A DNA stretch of 64,000 nucleotides from Spirosoma pollinicola (lineage in GTDB: Bacteria; Bacteroidota; Bacteroidia; Cytophagales; Spirosomataceae). The notes under the pieces are model-generated. The model saw nothing but the letters and a program-made list of their open reading frames with translations. It was not told where the DNA came from and searched no databases. This document shows, piece after piece, positions 25,392 to 34,015 of this stretch; the stretch's first letter is position 1; every line of letters starts with the position of its first letter. The position numbers and the translations under genes are program-made. The stretch spans positions 6,253,014 through 6,317,013 of the forward strand of contig NZ_CP025096.1 of NCBI RefSeq assembly GCF_002831565.1, in the 5' to 3' direction.

Positions 25392-27791
25392 ATGTTTATT
25401 AAGGACAAATTGTCACGTTTTAGTTATCACATTCGCCCTTACCAAGTTATTTTCCTGTTGTTTTTGCTGACAGGCTCATATCAGGCTATTGCTCAACGAC
25501 CTCGTTCTCGGGTTGACCAGTTGAGTGATGAAGATGTACAAAACTTCTATCGGAAGGCTCAGGCAAGTGGGTTAAGTGAGGTTCAAATCGAGCAGGCTGC
25601 CATGTCGCAGGGATATACGCTTGATGATATCGCCAAGATGCGTAAACGTATCGCCCAGATTCGTACATTAACCTCATTGCCGCAGAATAACCTTCCGCCC
25701 GAAAGCTTTAAAGGCAGATCACTCCCATCTGACCTGTCGATGCGCGCCGATTCAGTTGCGCCCGACTCGATGCGCAGAGATACAAGCCGTAAGCTTAAGG
25801 TTTTCGGCGCATCATTGTTCGAAAATGCCAAATTGTCATTTGAGCCAAACCTGCGTATTGCTACACCCCGTAATTATGTGGTTGGGCCGGACGACGAAAT
25901 AAGTGTTGATGTCTCTGGTGCGTCGACAGGTGCCTTTCAATTAAAAGTAAGTCCGGATGGAACTGTAAAAGTGCCTGACTTAGCACCGATCTTCGTTAGC
26001 GGCCTAACCATTGAGCAAGCGGAGCAACGGATTATTGCCCGATTACGGCAGGGGGGCTATCAGGGGTTAGGCAAGCCGGGAAGCGGAACCAGTGCTAACG
26101 TAAGCTTGACTAATATTCGCAGTATCCGGGTCATTCTGGTTGGCGAAGTTGTCAGACCGGGAACCTACACAATTACATCATTGGGAACCGTGTTGAACGC
26201 GCTCTATCTGGCAGGCGGTCCTAATCCTGAAACAGGTTCATTTCGGAAAATTCAGATTATCCGGGGGAATCGCGTAGTTCGAACACTCGACTTATACGAT
26301 TTTATTTTACGCGCCGACCAACGTAATAATATCCGTTTACAGGATCAGGACGTTATTCGTGTTGCCGATTATGAGACGCACGTTGAACTAACCGGACAAG
26401 TGCGCCGACCAGCTATTTTTGAAGTATTGCCCGGCGAGACATTAAAGACTTTGCTGAGCTTTGCCGGTGGCTTTGCTGATGATGCGTATCGGGCGTCTAT
26501 TACGCTTCGGCGAAATACGGCCCGCGAACGCCGGATCGTTACAATTACCGAAGAGCAAATTGCTGGTTTCGTGCCACAGCGAGGGGATAAATACAATGTT
26601 GGAAAGATTCTGGAGCGTTATGAAAACCGAATCCAGATTGCAGGTGCCGTTATGCGCCCCGGTGATTACTCCCTTGAACCAGGATTGGAAACTGTTAAGC
26701 AATTAATTAGTCGTGCCGAAGGACTCCGAAAAGATGCCTTCACCAATCGGGCAACAATTGTTCGGGAGCGCGCCGATATGGATAGGGAAAATCTATCCTT
26801 TGACCTAGGTAAACTTCTTCGGGGTGAAATAACCGATATTCCCCTGCAAAGCCAGGACAGCCTGACCGTATTATCTATTCGGGATCTCCGCGAAGACTTT
26901 TACGTTACTATTGAAGGGGCTGTTAATCGACCCGATACCGTCAAATTTGCTGCCAACATGAGCGTTGCCGATCTCATTGCTCAAGCTGGGGGCTTCGAAG
27001 AAGGGGCTAAGCCAAACCTCATCGAGGTAGCCCGACGAATTCGACAGGATTCTGTAGGAATTCGTACAACAATGCTTGAAATTCATCGATTTGCTGTTGA
27101 TCGGAACTTGCAAATCTCACCAATGGAAATTGGCTCGGGTACTTCGCCGGAATTTCGGCTTCAGCCGTTTGATATTGTATATGTCAGGACATCCGTCAAT
27201 TATGAGCCACAGCGTCAGGTTATGGTATATGGCGAAATTATGCAACCCGGCAATTATGCCATTGCAAACCGACAGGAGCGTATTGGCGATGTAATAAAGC
27301 GAGCAGGTGGCCTTAAACCTGAAGCCTATTTGGCAGGTGCCCAATTCCGGCGAAATGGACAATTGATCGGCAATGACCTTCGCAACCTTATTGCTGATCC
27401 AGGAGTCGAAGAAAACTTATTGCTTCAGAGTGGCGATACGTTATATATTCCCCGGCGCTCCGAAATCATTACGATACAGGGAGCTGTTTTGAACCCGGCA
27501 TCAATAAGTTACAAATCGAGCTATTCCTTTGATGACTATATTAGTGAAGCGGGTGGTTTTACGGATAATGCCCGGAAAAGCAAAGCGTATGTTAACTATC
27601 CAAACGGGCGCAAGGATCGGACACGTAGCTTCCTATTCTTTTCCTCAAGACCCCATGTCGAGCCAGGGTCAATAATTACTGTGCCCTTTAAGCCGATTGA
27701 TTCGAATCGGTTGAGTGCTGCCGAACGGATTGGCATTTTATCCTTGCTGACAACTGTGTCTATCGCGCTTATCAATATTATTCTTCGTTAA
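25392..27791 (+). CDS. Large SLBB-domain polysaccharide export protein (Wza-type, outer membrane)
   Basis: 799 residues from 25392; the alternative ATG at 25323 adds 23 residues that overlap the candidate promoter. An N-terminal hydrophobic segment (about 15-35, ending YQAIAQ) acts as signal or anchor. A polar helical stretch (40-80) precedes the poly-export domain (NYVVGPDDEISVDVSG...GTVKVPDLAPIFVSGLTIEQAE). Then come about six SLBB domains, recognisable from repeated RIVLVGEVVRPGTY, VELTGQVRRPAIFEVLPGETL, IQIAGAVMRPGDYSL, VTIEGAVNRPDTV, VMVYGEIMQPGNYAI and ITIQGAVLNPASI motifs. It ends in a hydrophobic helix (IGILSLLTTVSIALINIIL). About twice the size of E. coli Wza; it forms the outer-membrane pore of the locus. 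Confidence 0.88.
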   Translation: MFIKDKLSRFSYHIRPYQVIFLLFLLTGSYQAIAQRPRSRVDQLSDEDVQNFYRKAQASGLSEVQIEQAAMSQGYTLDDIAKMRKRIAQIRTLTSLPQNNLPPESFKGRSLPSDLSMRADSVAPDSMRRDTSRKLKVFGASLFENAKLSFEPNLRIATPRNYVVGPDDEISVDVSGASTGAFQLKVSPDGTVKVPDLAPIFVSGLTIEQAEQRIIARLRQGGYQGLGKPGSGTSANVSLTNIRSIRVILVGEVVRPGTYTITSLGTVLNALYLAGGPNPETGSFRKIQIIRGNRVVRTLDLYDFILRADQRNNIRLQDQDVIRVADYETHVELTGQVRRPAIFEVLPGETLKTLLSFAGGFADDAYRASITLRRNTARERRIVTITEEQIAGFVPQRGDKYNVGKILERYENRIQIAGAVMRPGDYSLEPGLETVKQLISRAEGLRKDAFTNRATIVRERADMDRENLSFDLGKLLRGEITDIPLQSQDSLTVLSIRDLREDFYVTIEGAVNRPDTVKFAANMSVADLIAQAGGFEEGAKPNLIEVARRIRQDSVGIRTTMLEIHRFAVDRNLQISPMEIGSGTSPEFRLQPFDIVYVRTSVNYEPQRQVMVYGEIMQPGNYAIANRQERIGDVIKRAGGLKPEAYLAGAQFRRNGQLIGNDLRNLIADPGVEENLLLQSGDTLYIPRRSEIITIQGAVLNPASISYKSSYSFDDYISEAGGFTDNARKSKAYVNYPNGRKDRTRSFLFFSSRPHVEPGSIITVPFKPIDSNRLSAAERIGILSLLTTVSIALINIILR

Positions 27792-27811
27792 AGAGCACTT
27801 TCTAGTTCAAT

Positions 27812-28912
27812 ATGTCAGTTACGGAAGCAGCAGGTAGGAAAGAGATAGAGAATGACGAAATTGAAATTCGGCTGAGCGACATTGTTCAGTTTTTAAAGGA
27901 AAGCCGTCGCCGAATACTAATAGCTGCTATAGCTGGGCTTGTTGTCGGGGCTTTATATGCCTTTGCAAAGCCAAATATGTATACTGCACAAGTAACAGTT
28001 ATGCCCGAAATCCAATCTAAAGCTGCTGGCTTGGGTGGCCTGGGCTCACTGGCCGGACTGGCAGGTATTGATATTAGTGGTGCCGCTGGTGGAGGTGTAG
28101 ATGCTATTCGTCCGGATATATATCCAGATGTTCTGAAAAGCATACCATTTGTACTCCATCTTTTAAATCAGCCCGTGTATTCCGAAAAGTTGAAGGCAAC
28201 TATGACATTTAAGGAATACAGGGAACGCATAGGCAAAGAAGGGTTTATGAGCTGGATAACAGGTGGATCGTCGGATAGTAAAAAGGATCCTGAAAATGGG
28301 AAACTTGATCCAAAGAACTTTAGTCAGGCCATTCAGCTGACAAAAGAGCAGGAAGAGTTAGTTAAAGTAATCCAGGCGAATGTTACCGCCACTTATGATA
28401 AAAAAACGGGTATCCTCACACTTACGGCTACTGAACAAGATCCAGTTGTAGCGGCTACAGTGGTCCGACTGTCGCTCGAATATTTAACCAACTATATCAC
28501 AACTTATAGGACGGAGAAAGCTCACAAACAGGTTGATTTTTTGACGCAACGAGTAAGCGAAGCAAAGGGTCGATACCAGTCAGCCGAATATGCCGTATCT
28601 GCGTATCGTGATCGTAACAGAAATTTATTTTTGCAAACGGCCAAAATAGATGAACAACGGTTACAGGCTGATTATTTGCTTGAACAATCTGTTTTTAATG
28701 AGTTATCCAAGCAATTAGAGCAGGCCAAAATTAAAGTACAGGAAGAAACGCCGGTCTTTAAAATATTAGAACCAGCAACTGTTCCTTTGAGAAAAAGTGG
28801 TCCTAAACGAACCTTTATTATGATAGGATTTGCTGTTGCAGGTGCATTTATCTCACTGCTAATCCTTGTTTTTCGACGCTTTTTACGTAGTTACTCTACA
28901 CATGCTGCATGA
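27812..28912 (+). CDS. Chain-length determinant (Wzz/GNVR) family protein
   Basis: 366 residues. A cytoplasmic N-terminus (about 1-33) leads into one membrane helix (about 35-52, IAAIAGLVVGALYAF), a periplasmic region with coiled coils (LTQRVSEAKGRYQSAEYAVSAY), the proline-rich ETPVFKILEPATVPLRKSGP motif near the second helix, and a second membrane helix at 338-358. It sets polysaccharide chain length as a periplasmic bell. It lacks the C-terminal tyrosine-kinase domain of Wzc, and no separate kinase or phosphatase is seen in the locus. It starts 20 nt after the SLBB gene and overlaps the Gmd-like gene by 4 nt. Confidence 0.88.
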   Translation: MSVTEAAGRKEIENDEIEIRLSDIVQFLKESRRRILIAAIAGLVVGALYAFAKPNMYTAQVTVMPEIQSKAAGLGGLGSLAGLAGIDISGAAGGGVDAIRPDIYPDVLKSIPFVLHLLNQPVYSEKLKATMTFKEYRERIGKEGFMSWITGGSSDSKKDPENGKLDPKNFSQAIQLTKEQEELVKVIQANVTATYDKKTGILTLTATEQDPVVAATVVRLSLEYLTNYITTYRTEKAHKQVDFLTQRVSEAKGRYQSAEYAVSAYRDRNRNLFLQTAKIDEQRLQADYLLEQSVFNELSKQLEQAKIKVQEETPVFKILEPATVPLRKSGPKRTFIMIGFAVAGAFISLLILVFRRFLRSYSTHAA

Positions 28913-29865
28913 AAATAGCCTTGATTTGTGGAGTTTCTGGTCAGGATGGAGCCTATCTGGCCAAGTTATTACTCGATAAAGGATACCAAGTGTATGGTGG
29001 GTCGCGCGATGCCCAGATGGCTTCGTTTAACAACTTAAGTAGACTTGGTATCCGGCAGGATGTAAAGCTGGTATCAATTAGCATCAACGATTTTCGGAGC
29101 GTACTACAGACGATTCTGAAAGTCAAGCCAGACGAAATTTATAATTTGGCTGGACAAAGTTCGGTTGGTTTGTCATTTGAGCAACCCGTTGAAACGCTTG
29201 AAAGTATAAGTATTGGTACACTGAACCTGTTGGAAGCCATTCGTTTTAGCAACCTGCCAATTAAATTTTATAATGCAGGTTCCAGCGAATGTTTTGGTGA
29301 TACAGGCAAACTGGCCGCCGACGAATTAACGCCTTTCAGACCTCGTAGTCCGTATGGAGTCGCTAAAGCAGCTGCCTTCTGGCAGGTAGCCAATTACCGA
29401 GAGGCTTACCAAATCCAGGCAAGTACTGGTATTTTATTTAACCACGAGTCGCCCTTACGGCCCGAACGGTTCGTTACGCAGAAAATCGTTATGGCTGCCA
29501 GCCGAATTGCGGCTGGCAGCAAAGAAACTTTGATATTGGGAAATATCGACATCGCGCGTGATTGGGGATGGGCACCCGATTATGTAGAAGCAATGTGGCT
29601 GATGCTGCAGAAAGAAAAGGCAGATGACTATGTGATTGCTACGGGTGAGACGAACAAACTGAGAGACTTTATTCGTGTTGTGTTTGAAACCCTTGATCTG
29701 AACTGGCAGGAGCACGTTCGCACAGACCCGGCTTTCTTTCGGCCAACCGATATTGCCGAAGGTCATGCAAACCCTACGAAAGCTAATCATCAACTAGGAT
29801 GGAACGCCCGGTACACCATGGATGATATCGGGCGATTAATGGTTGAAGCTCGAAGAGTTAAATAG
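28909..29865 (+). CDS. GDP-mannose 4,6-dehydratase-like SDR enzyme
   Basis: 318 residues. NAD(P)-binding GVSGQDGAYLAKLLLDKGY (residues 8-26) is close to the GVTGQDGSYLAE motif of GMD. The active site has NAGSSECFG (about 122-130) and the YxxxK pair in SPYGVAK (147-153). NHESPLRPERFVTQKI is the GMD substrate region and DIARDWGWAPDYVEAMW is the conserved RDW.....DYV segment. It should make GDP-4-keto-6-deoxymannose for a 6-deoxyhexose in the polymer. No Fcl/WcaG or Rmd partner lies next to it. It overlaps the chain-length gene by 4 nt (ATGA). An RmlB/UDP-type relative is less likely because the NHESP motif is GMD-like. Confidence 0.85.
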   Translation: MKIALICGVSGQDGAYLAKLLLDKGYQVYGGSRDAQMASFNNLSRLGIRQDVKLVSISINDFRSVLQTILKVKPDEIYNLAGQSSVGLSFEQPVETLESISIGTLNLLEAIRFSNLPIKFYNAGSSECFGDTGKLAADELTPFRPRSPYGVAKAAAFWQVANYREAYQIQASTGILFNHESPLRPERFVTQKIVMAASRIAAGSKETLILGNIDIARDWGWAPDYVEAMWLMLQKEKADDYVIATGETNKLRDFIRVVFETLDLNWQEHVRTDPAFFRPTDIAEGHANPTKANHQLGWNARYTMDDIGRLMVEARRVK

Positions 29866-29999
29866 TTGTAAGCTTGATAATAAATGACAAGAACTATAAT
29901 AAAGTTAATAATAGGGGTCTATTAATCAATCAGTTGTCTTATAGGTCGGTCTCAAAACCTCTCTATATCTAAATTTTATTAATTATCAGGTAGTGTACA

Positions 30000-31313
30000 A
30001 TGCGGAAAATCTTAGCAAATATTGGCTGGATATTTTTTGACAAAATCTTCCGCATGGCGATTGGGATGTTAGTTAGTTTATGGATCGCTCGTTATCTGGG
30101 GCCAGCAGAATTTGGGGTATTAAATTATGCAACCCTTTTTCCAACGATACTAGCTGCTTTTGCTGGCTTTGGCCTGACAAATACATTGATGGTCGAGTTT
30201 GTGTCAAACAATGGTAATCCTTTGGAGCAACGAAGATTACTTCAAACGGGATTGTTTATAAAGCTTTTGGCTGGCTGTTTAATGTATGGCCTAAGTTGTT
30301 GTCTTAACTACATTCTCAATCGGGATAATCCACAACTATTTTTTTTAATTAATGTAACTGGACTAATTCTCATCCTGCAAAGTTCGGATATAATTGATAC
30401 CTATTTCCAATCTCAAACAAAAGCAAAATTATCTGTTGTTGTAAAATTGATCTCCTTTGGGCTAGCCTCTATTATTCGTGTTTATGCCTTGCTAACCAAG
30501 CAAGGTATACTGTTTTTGGCACTCATTAACATAGCCGAAATGGTTATTGTATATGGATTAATTGTTGGCATTTACCAAAACCGGATAGCTAAAATTGCTT
30601 CCAATTTTCGACAGGCAATTAGCTATGAACTGATAGGGCAGTTGCTACGCATATCTTGGCCTATTATGATTACAGAATTTTTTGTATTTGTTTATATGAA
30701 GGTGGATCAATTTATGATTGAATCTTTATCTACAGACAAAGAATTGGGCCTGTATGGTGCCGCGTTGCGATTATCTGAGACATGGTATTTTATTGCAATC
30801 GCTATCAACACATCTTTTTATCCAAAAATTGCTGAATCCTGGTCAGTCAATAAAGAAAAATTCTACAAACAATATCAGGAATTGATCAATGTACTAACAT
30901 ACATAAGTATTGCTCTGGCCATATTTGTAAGTCTTTTTTCACATCAGCTAATCGATTTACTTTATGGAGCGGATTATGAACATGCTGCTATTATTTTAAG
31001 TGTGCATATTTGGGCCGGTGTATTTGTTTTTACCGGTGTAGGAACAAATAATTTGATGATTATTAAGAATCTACAAAAATTTGTTTTAATCAAAACAATC
31101 GCTGGAGCTTTTATAAATGTTTACTTGAATTATCTGCTAATTCCAGAGTTTGGCGCACTGGGTGCTTCTATAGCTACACTTATCGCTTATGGGTTACAGG
31201 CGTATGTGCTGAATTTGTTTTTTAAGCCAGCCAGAACTGTATTTAATTTGCAATCAAAATCATTCATCAACTTCCTTACATTACAACGGCCTATGACAGT
31301 CAAAATTAGTTGA
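30000..31313 (+). CDS. Oligosaccharide flippase (Wzx-like, MATE/PST family)
   Basis: 437 residues with about 12 membrane segments, the usual flippase size. The N-terminus IGWIFFDKIFRMAIGMLVSLWIARYLGPAEFGVLNYA is a standard start of the polysaccharide-transporter family. The middle has ISWPIMITEFFVFVYMKVDQFMIESLSTDKELGLYGAALRLSETW. It flips lipid-linked repeat units across the inner membrane for Wzy-dependent assembly. A 134-nt gap separates it from the Gmd-like gene and base composition becomes AT-rich from here. The downstream FkbM gene follows at 4-25 nt, depending on the start. Confidence 0.92.
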   Translation: MRKILANIGWIFFDKIFRMAIGMLVSLWIARYLGPAEFGVLNYATLFPTILAAFAGFGLTNTLMVEFVSNNGNPLEQRRLLQTGLFIKLLAGCLMYGLSCCLNYILNRDNPQLFFLINVTGLILILQSSDIIDTYFQSQTKAKLSVVVKLISFGLASIIRVYALLTKQGILFLALINIAEMVIVYGLIVGIYQNRIAKIASNFRQAISYELIGQLLRISWPIMITEFFVFVYMKVDQFMIESLSTDKELGLYGAALRLSETWYFIAIAINTSFYPKIAESWSVNKEKFYKQYQELINVLTYISIALAIFVSLFSHQLIDLLYGADYEHAAIILSVHIWAGVFVFTGVGTNNLMIIKNLQKFVLIKTIAGAFINVYLNYLLIPEFGALGASIATLIAYGLQAYVLNLFFKPARTVFNLQSKSFINFLTLQRPMTVKIS

Positions 31314-31338
31314 CCAAGTGCGCTACCTGTTTATTAAA

Positions 31339-32070
31339 ATGAAGACACTAAACTGCTTGTTCAAACAATTTTCAATTAGTTATGCCATTCGTTTTGGCTT
31401 ACTGGAATATGTTCGTAGGTTTTTTAATAAAAACGCATACCTGGCTTATTCTCAAACTGGCGAAGATATTATTATAAAAAATATTCTTGAGTCAATCACA
31501 AATGGGTTTTACGTTGAAGTTGGTAGTAACGAGCCAATTCAGCATTCTAATACCTTCGGTTTATACCAACAGGGCTGGAAAGGGATAACTGTTGATGCTA
31601 ACCTTAAAATGGTTAACATGCACAAAACGATTCGCCCAAATGATATTGCTATTTGTGCCGCTGTTTCGGATGAGGAAAAAGAAGTAACTTTTTATGAATT
31701 CGATATGGATGAAATCAGTACGATCGACACTGACTTCTACGATCGACATAAAGATACACAGCGTGTTAATCGTCAAACTACGCTAAAAACGAGAACTCTA
31801 AATTCAATAATTGAAGAGAACTTACCCCCTTCCACATCAATCGACCTATTGTCGATTGATGTGGAAGGGCATGATTATAATGTGTTGAATTCGATTGATT
31901 TAAAGAAATTCAGGCCAAAACTCATTGTTATTGAAATGCATTCTTTTGATCTGGTGAACCCTTTACTCAATCCGATATACAGTAAAATGGCACAAAGTAA
32001 CTATCGCCTGGTGGGGTATGCCACCTGGAATGGGTATTTTATGGCTAATGAATTTGGTGTAAATGCATAA
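31339..32070 (+). CDS. FkbM family methyltransferase
   Basis: 243 residues from the ATG at 31339 (a GTG at 31318 adds 7). Class I methyltransferase: YSQTGEDIIIKNILESI then FYVEVGSNEPIQHSNTFGLYQQGWKGITVDAN, with the glycine loop and acidic strand that bind S-adenosylmethionine. Later come SIDLLSIDVEGHDYNVL and LIVIEMHSFD, the FkbM-family signature. It would O-methylate a sugar or a lipid-linked intermediate. A perfect 19-nt inverted repeat covers the codons of the SIDVEG motif. It overlaps the next gene by 8 nt. Confidence 0.85.
   Translation: MKTLNCLFKQFSISYAIRFGLLEYVRRFFNKNAYLAYSQTGEDIIIKNILESITNGFYVEVGSNEPIQHSNTFGLYQQGWKGITVDANLKMVNMHKTIRPNDIAICAAVSDEEKEVTFYEFDMDEISTIDTDFYDRHKDTQRVNRQTTLKTRTLNSIIEENLPPSTSIDLLSIDVEGHDYNVLNSIDLKKFRPKLIVIEMHSFDLVNPLLNPIYSKMAQSNYRLVGYATWNGYFMANEFGVNA
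31827..31869. repeat. Perfect 19-nt-arm inverted repeat inside the FkbM gene
   Basis: Arms 31827-31845 and 31851-31869 are fully complementary with a 5-nt loop (31846-31850). The stem covers codons of the segment LPPSTSIDLLSIDVEG. Such perfect symmetry is unusual inside a coding sequence. Confidence 0.9.
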
Positions 32071-33016
32071 TGAGACTAATCTAAACAGCGATCGGGGATT
32101 CAATACACCTGTTTTGCTTATATTATTCAACCGGCCAAAGCATGCTCGGCAAGTGTTGGAGCATATTAGGGTAGTTAAGCCTGCACAGCTTTTTGTCGCT
32201 ATTGATGGACCACGTACAGGGGTTGATAAAGACATAGAGGGCGTTCAGCAGTGCCTGGATTTATTGGATGAAATAGATTGGCCCTGCAAAGTAGTCAAAC
32301 TCATACGGGAGCATAATTTGGGTTGTAAAGTTGCTGTAAGCCAAGCTATAGATTGGTTCTTTAACCAGGTAGAGCAGGGTATTATTCTGGAAGATGACTG
32401 CCTTCCAGATAGTACTTTTTTTGATTTCTGCCATACGCTTCTAAAGAAGTATGCCAGTGAAGATAAGGTTATGCATATTGGCGGCTGCAATCTGTATAAA
32501 GGATTGACATGGGGAACAGACTCCTATTTTTTTACTAGCATTCCTCATATCTGGGGATGGGCAACTTGGCGAAGAGCCTGGAAGCAGTACGATGTGAGTA
32601 TGAAGGAGTATGCTGCTTTTGAGCAGTCAGGTAAACTAAACAGCATTACGTCAAATGTGGGATCTCGCAGATTCTGGAAACGATCATTCGATGATGTATA
32701 TGCGGGACGTGTTGATACTTGGGATTACCAATGGGTATTTACAATCTGGCGTTGTGAAGGAGTCTGTATAACACCGAATCAAAACCTGGTTTCTAACATT
32801 GGTTTTGATCAGACGGCAACTCATACTACGACAGATTCCGAAATGGCCAATATTCCCACAATTCCGATGGATGTCAAATCGATGAGATTTCCAGATAAGC
32901 CTGAACTGAATCACGAAGCTACAGAATTTGCAATGGGTCGCTTTTTTCAGTTTCCTACATGGTGGGCAAGAAAGTTTACCAGACTGCAGCAGTTAGTAGG
33001 AGTCAAAAGCCTGTAA
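32063..33016 (+). CDS. Nucleotide-diphospho-sugar transferase-like glycosyltransferase
   Basis: 317 residues. N-terminal PVLLILFNRPKHARQVLEHIR and LFVAIDGPR match a GT-A fold family of bacterial and eukaryotic transferases with the DxD-like EDDCLPD segment (about residues 112-120, GIILEDDCLPDSTFF). Conserved later part: ITSIPHIWGWATWRRAWKQYD-like. The donor and acceptor sugars are unknown. It overlaps the FkbM gene by 8 nt and is followed by a 102-nt gap with no recognised site. Confidence 0.75.
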   Translation: MHNETNLNSDRGFNTPVLLILFNRPKHARQVLEHIRVVKPAQLFVAIDGPRTGVDKDIEGVQQCLDLLDEIDWPCKVVKLIREHNLGCKVAVSQAIDWFFNQVEQGIILEDDCLPDSTFFDFCHTLLKKYASEDKVMHIGGCNLYKGLTWGTDSYFFTSIPHIWGWATWRRAWKQYDVSMKEYAAFEQSGKLNSITSNVGSRRFWKRSFDDVYAGRVDTWDYQWVFTIWRCEGVCITPNQNLVSNIGFDQTATHTTTDSEMANIPTIPMDVKSMRFPDKPELNHEATEFAMGRFFQFPTWWARKFTRLQQLVGVKSL

Positions 33017-33118
33017 ATCACATTCATAATTAGATAGTTGTATATTAAAATGCTACAACTTGTTTGAACTAAGTTGAAAGATAACTCAGTAAAATTGACA
33101 ATATCTGCCTGATAAAAT

Positions 33119-34012
33119 ATGACACTCTTAAAGAAAATTAAGAATATTATTCAAGAGATTAAACGATCTAAACAGGATAATTTTGAAGTCCGTTTCCTGA
33201 TGGGCAGTATGCTTGCAAAAAACAGCAGTCAGGCGAAGTCAATAAAAGAGGCAGAATTTAAGGTATTTTCGCAATTTGGTGATGATGGAATTATACAGTT
33301 TCTATTAAATAGAATACCCATCAAGGTCGATAAATTTGTTGAGTTTGGTGTTGAAAGTTACGAAGAATCAAATACGCGCTTTCTATTGATGCATGACAAC
33401 TGGCAGGGACTTGTTATCGATGGTTCACCAGACAATATTGCTTACATTAAAAACGATCCTATATATTGGCGATATAATTTAACGGCTATAAGTTCATTCA
33501 TTACGGCTGAAAATATAAATCAGTTACTACAGGAAAATGGGTTTAGCGGTAAAATAGGCATCCTTAGTATAGATATAGATGGTAATGACTATTGGGTATG
33601 GCAAGCAATTAACGTTTGCGATCCCGACATAGTTGTTATTGAATACAATAGTTTGTTCGGCTCAGAACGGTCTATAACTATTCCATATAAACCTGACTAT
33701 TATAGAATGGACGCCCATTACTCGGGATTGTATTTCGGAGCATCACTCCAGGCACTTTGCGACTTGGGGAAGCTGAAAGGGTACGCTCTCGTTGGTTGCA
33801 ACAAAGCTGGTAATAATGCATATTTTGTTAAAAATAATTTGGTAAGTGAACTGCAGGTACTTTCGCCAGAAGAAGGGTTCGTACATGCTCGCTTTAGAGA
33901 AGGAAGAGATAAAGAAGGAAATTTGACATTTGCTAACGAACCGGAAAGAAGGAAAGAAATCCTTGGTCAACCGGTTGTAAATGTCAAAACAGGATTAACT
34001 GAAACATTCTAG
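33119..34012 (+). CDS. Methyltransferase-like protein (FkbM-like), unassigned
   Basis: 297 residues. The pattern EAEFKVFSQFGDDGIIQFLLNRI, then KFVEFGVESYEESNTRFLLMHDNWQGLVIDGS, then GILSIDIDGNDYWVWQAI and DIVVIEYNSLFGSE parallels FkbM methyltransferases (glycine region, acidic strand, D-x-D-G-x-D segment). It does not match any named family closely to my eye, and the glycine-rich SAM loop reads EFGVES rather than the classic form. A conserved gene of surface polysaccharide loci is the likely description; the reaction is unknown. It ends 4 nt before the GT4 gene start. Confidence 0.6.
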   Translation: MTLLKKIKNIIQEIKRSKQDNFEVRFLMGSMLAKNSSQAKSIKEAEFKVFSQFGDDGIIQFLLNRIPIKVDKFVEFGVESYEESNTRFLLMHDNWQGLVIDGSPDNIAYIKNDPIYWRYNLTAISSFITAENINQLLQENGFSGKIGILSIDIDGNDYWVWQAINVCDPDIVVIEYNSLFGSERSITIPYKPDYYRMDAHYSGLYFGASLQALCDLGKLKGYALVGCNKAGNNAYFVKNNLVSELQVLSPEEGFVHARFREGRDKEGNLTFANEPERRKEILGQPVVNVKTGLTETF

Positions 34013-34015
34013 AAC

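Noticed and set aside
29494..29520. 10-bp hairpin inside the Gmd-like gene
   Set aside because: GCTGCCAGCC and GGCTGGCAGC pair perfectly, but the sequence encodes Ala/Ser-rich residues and this length is expected by chance in a 64-kb window.
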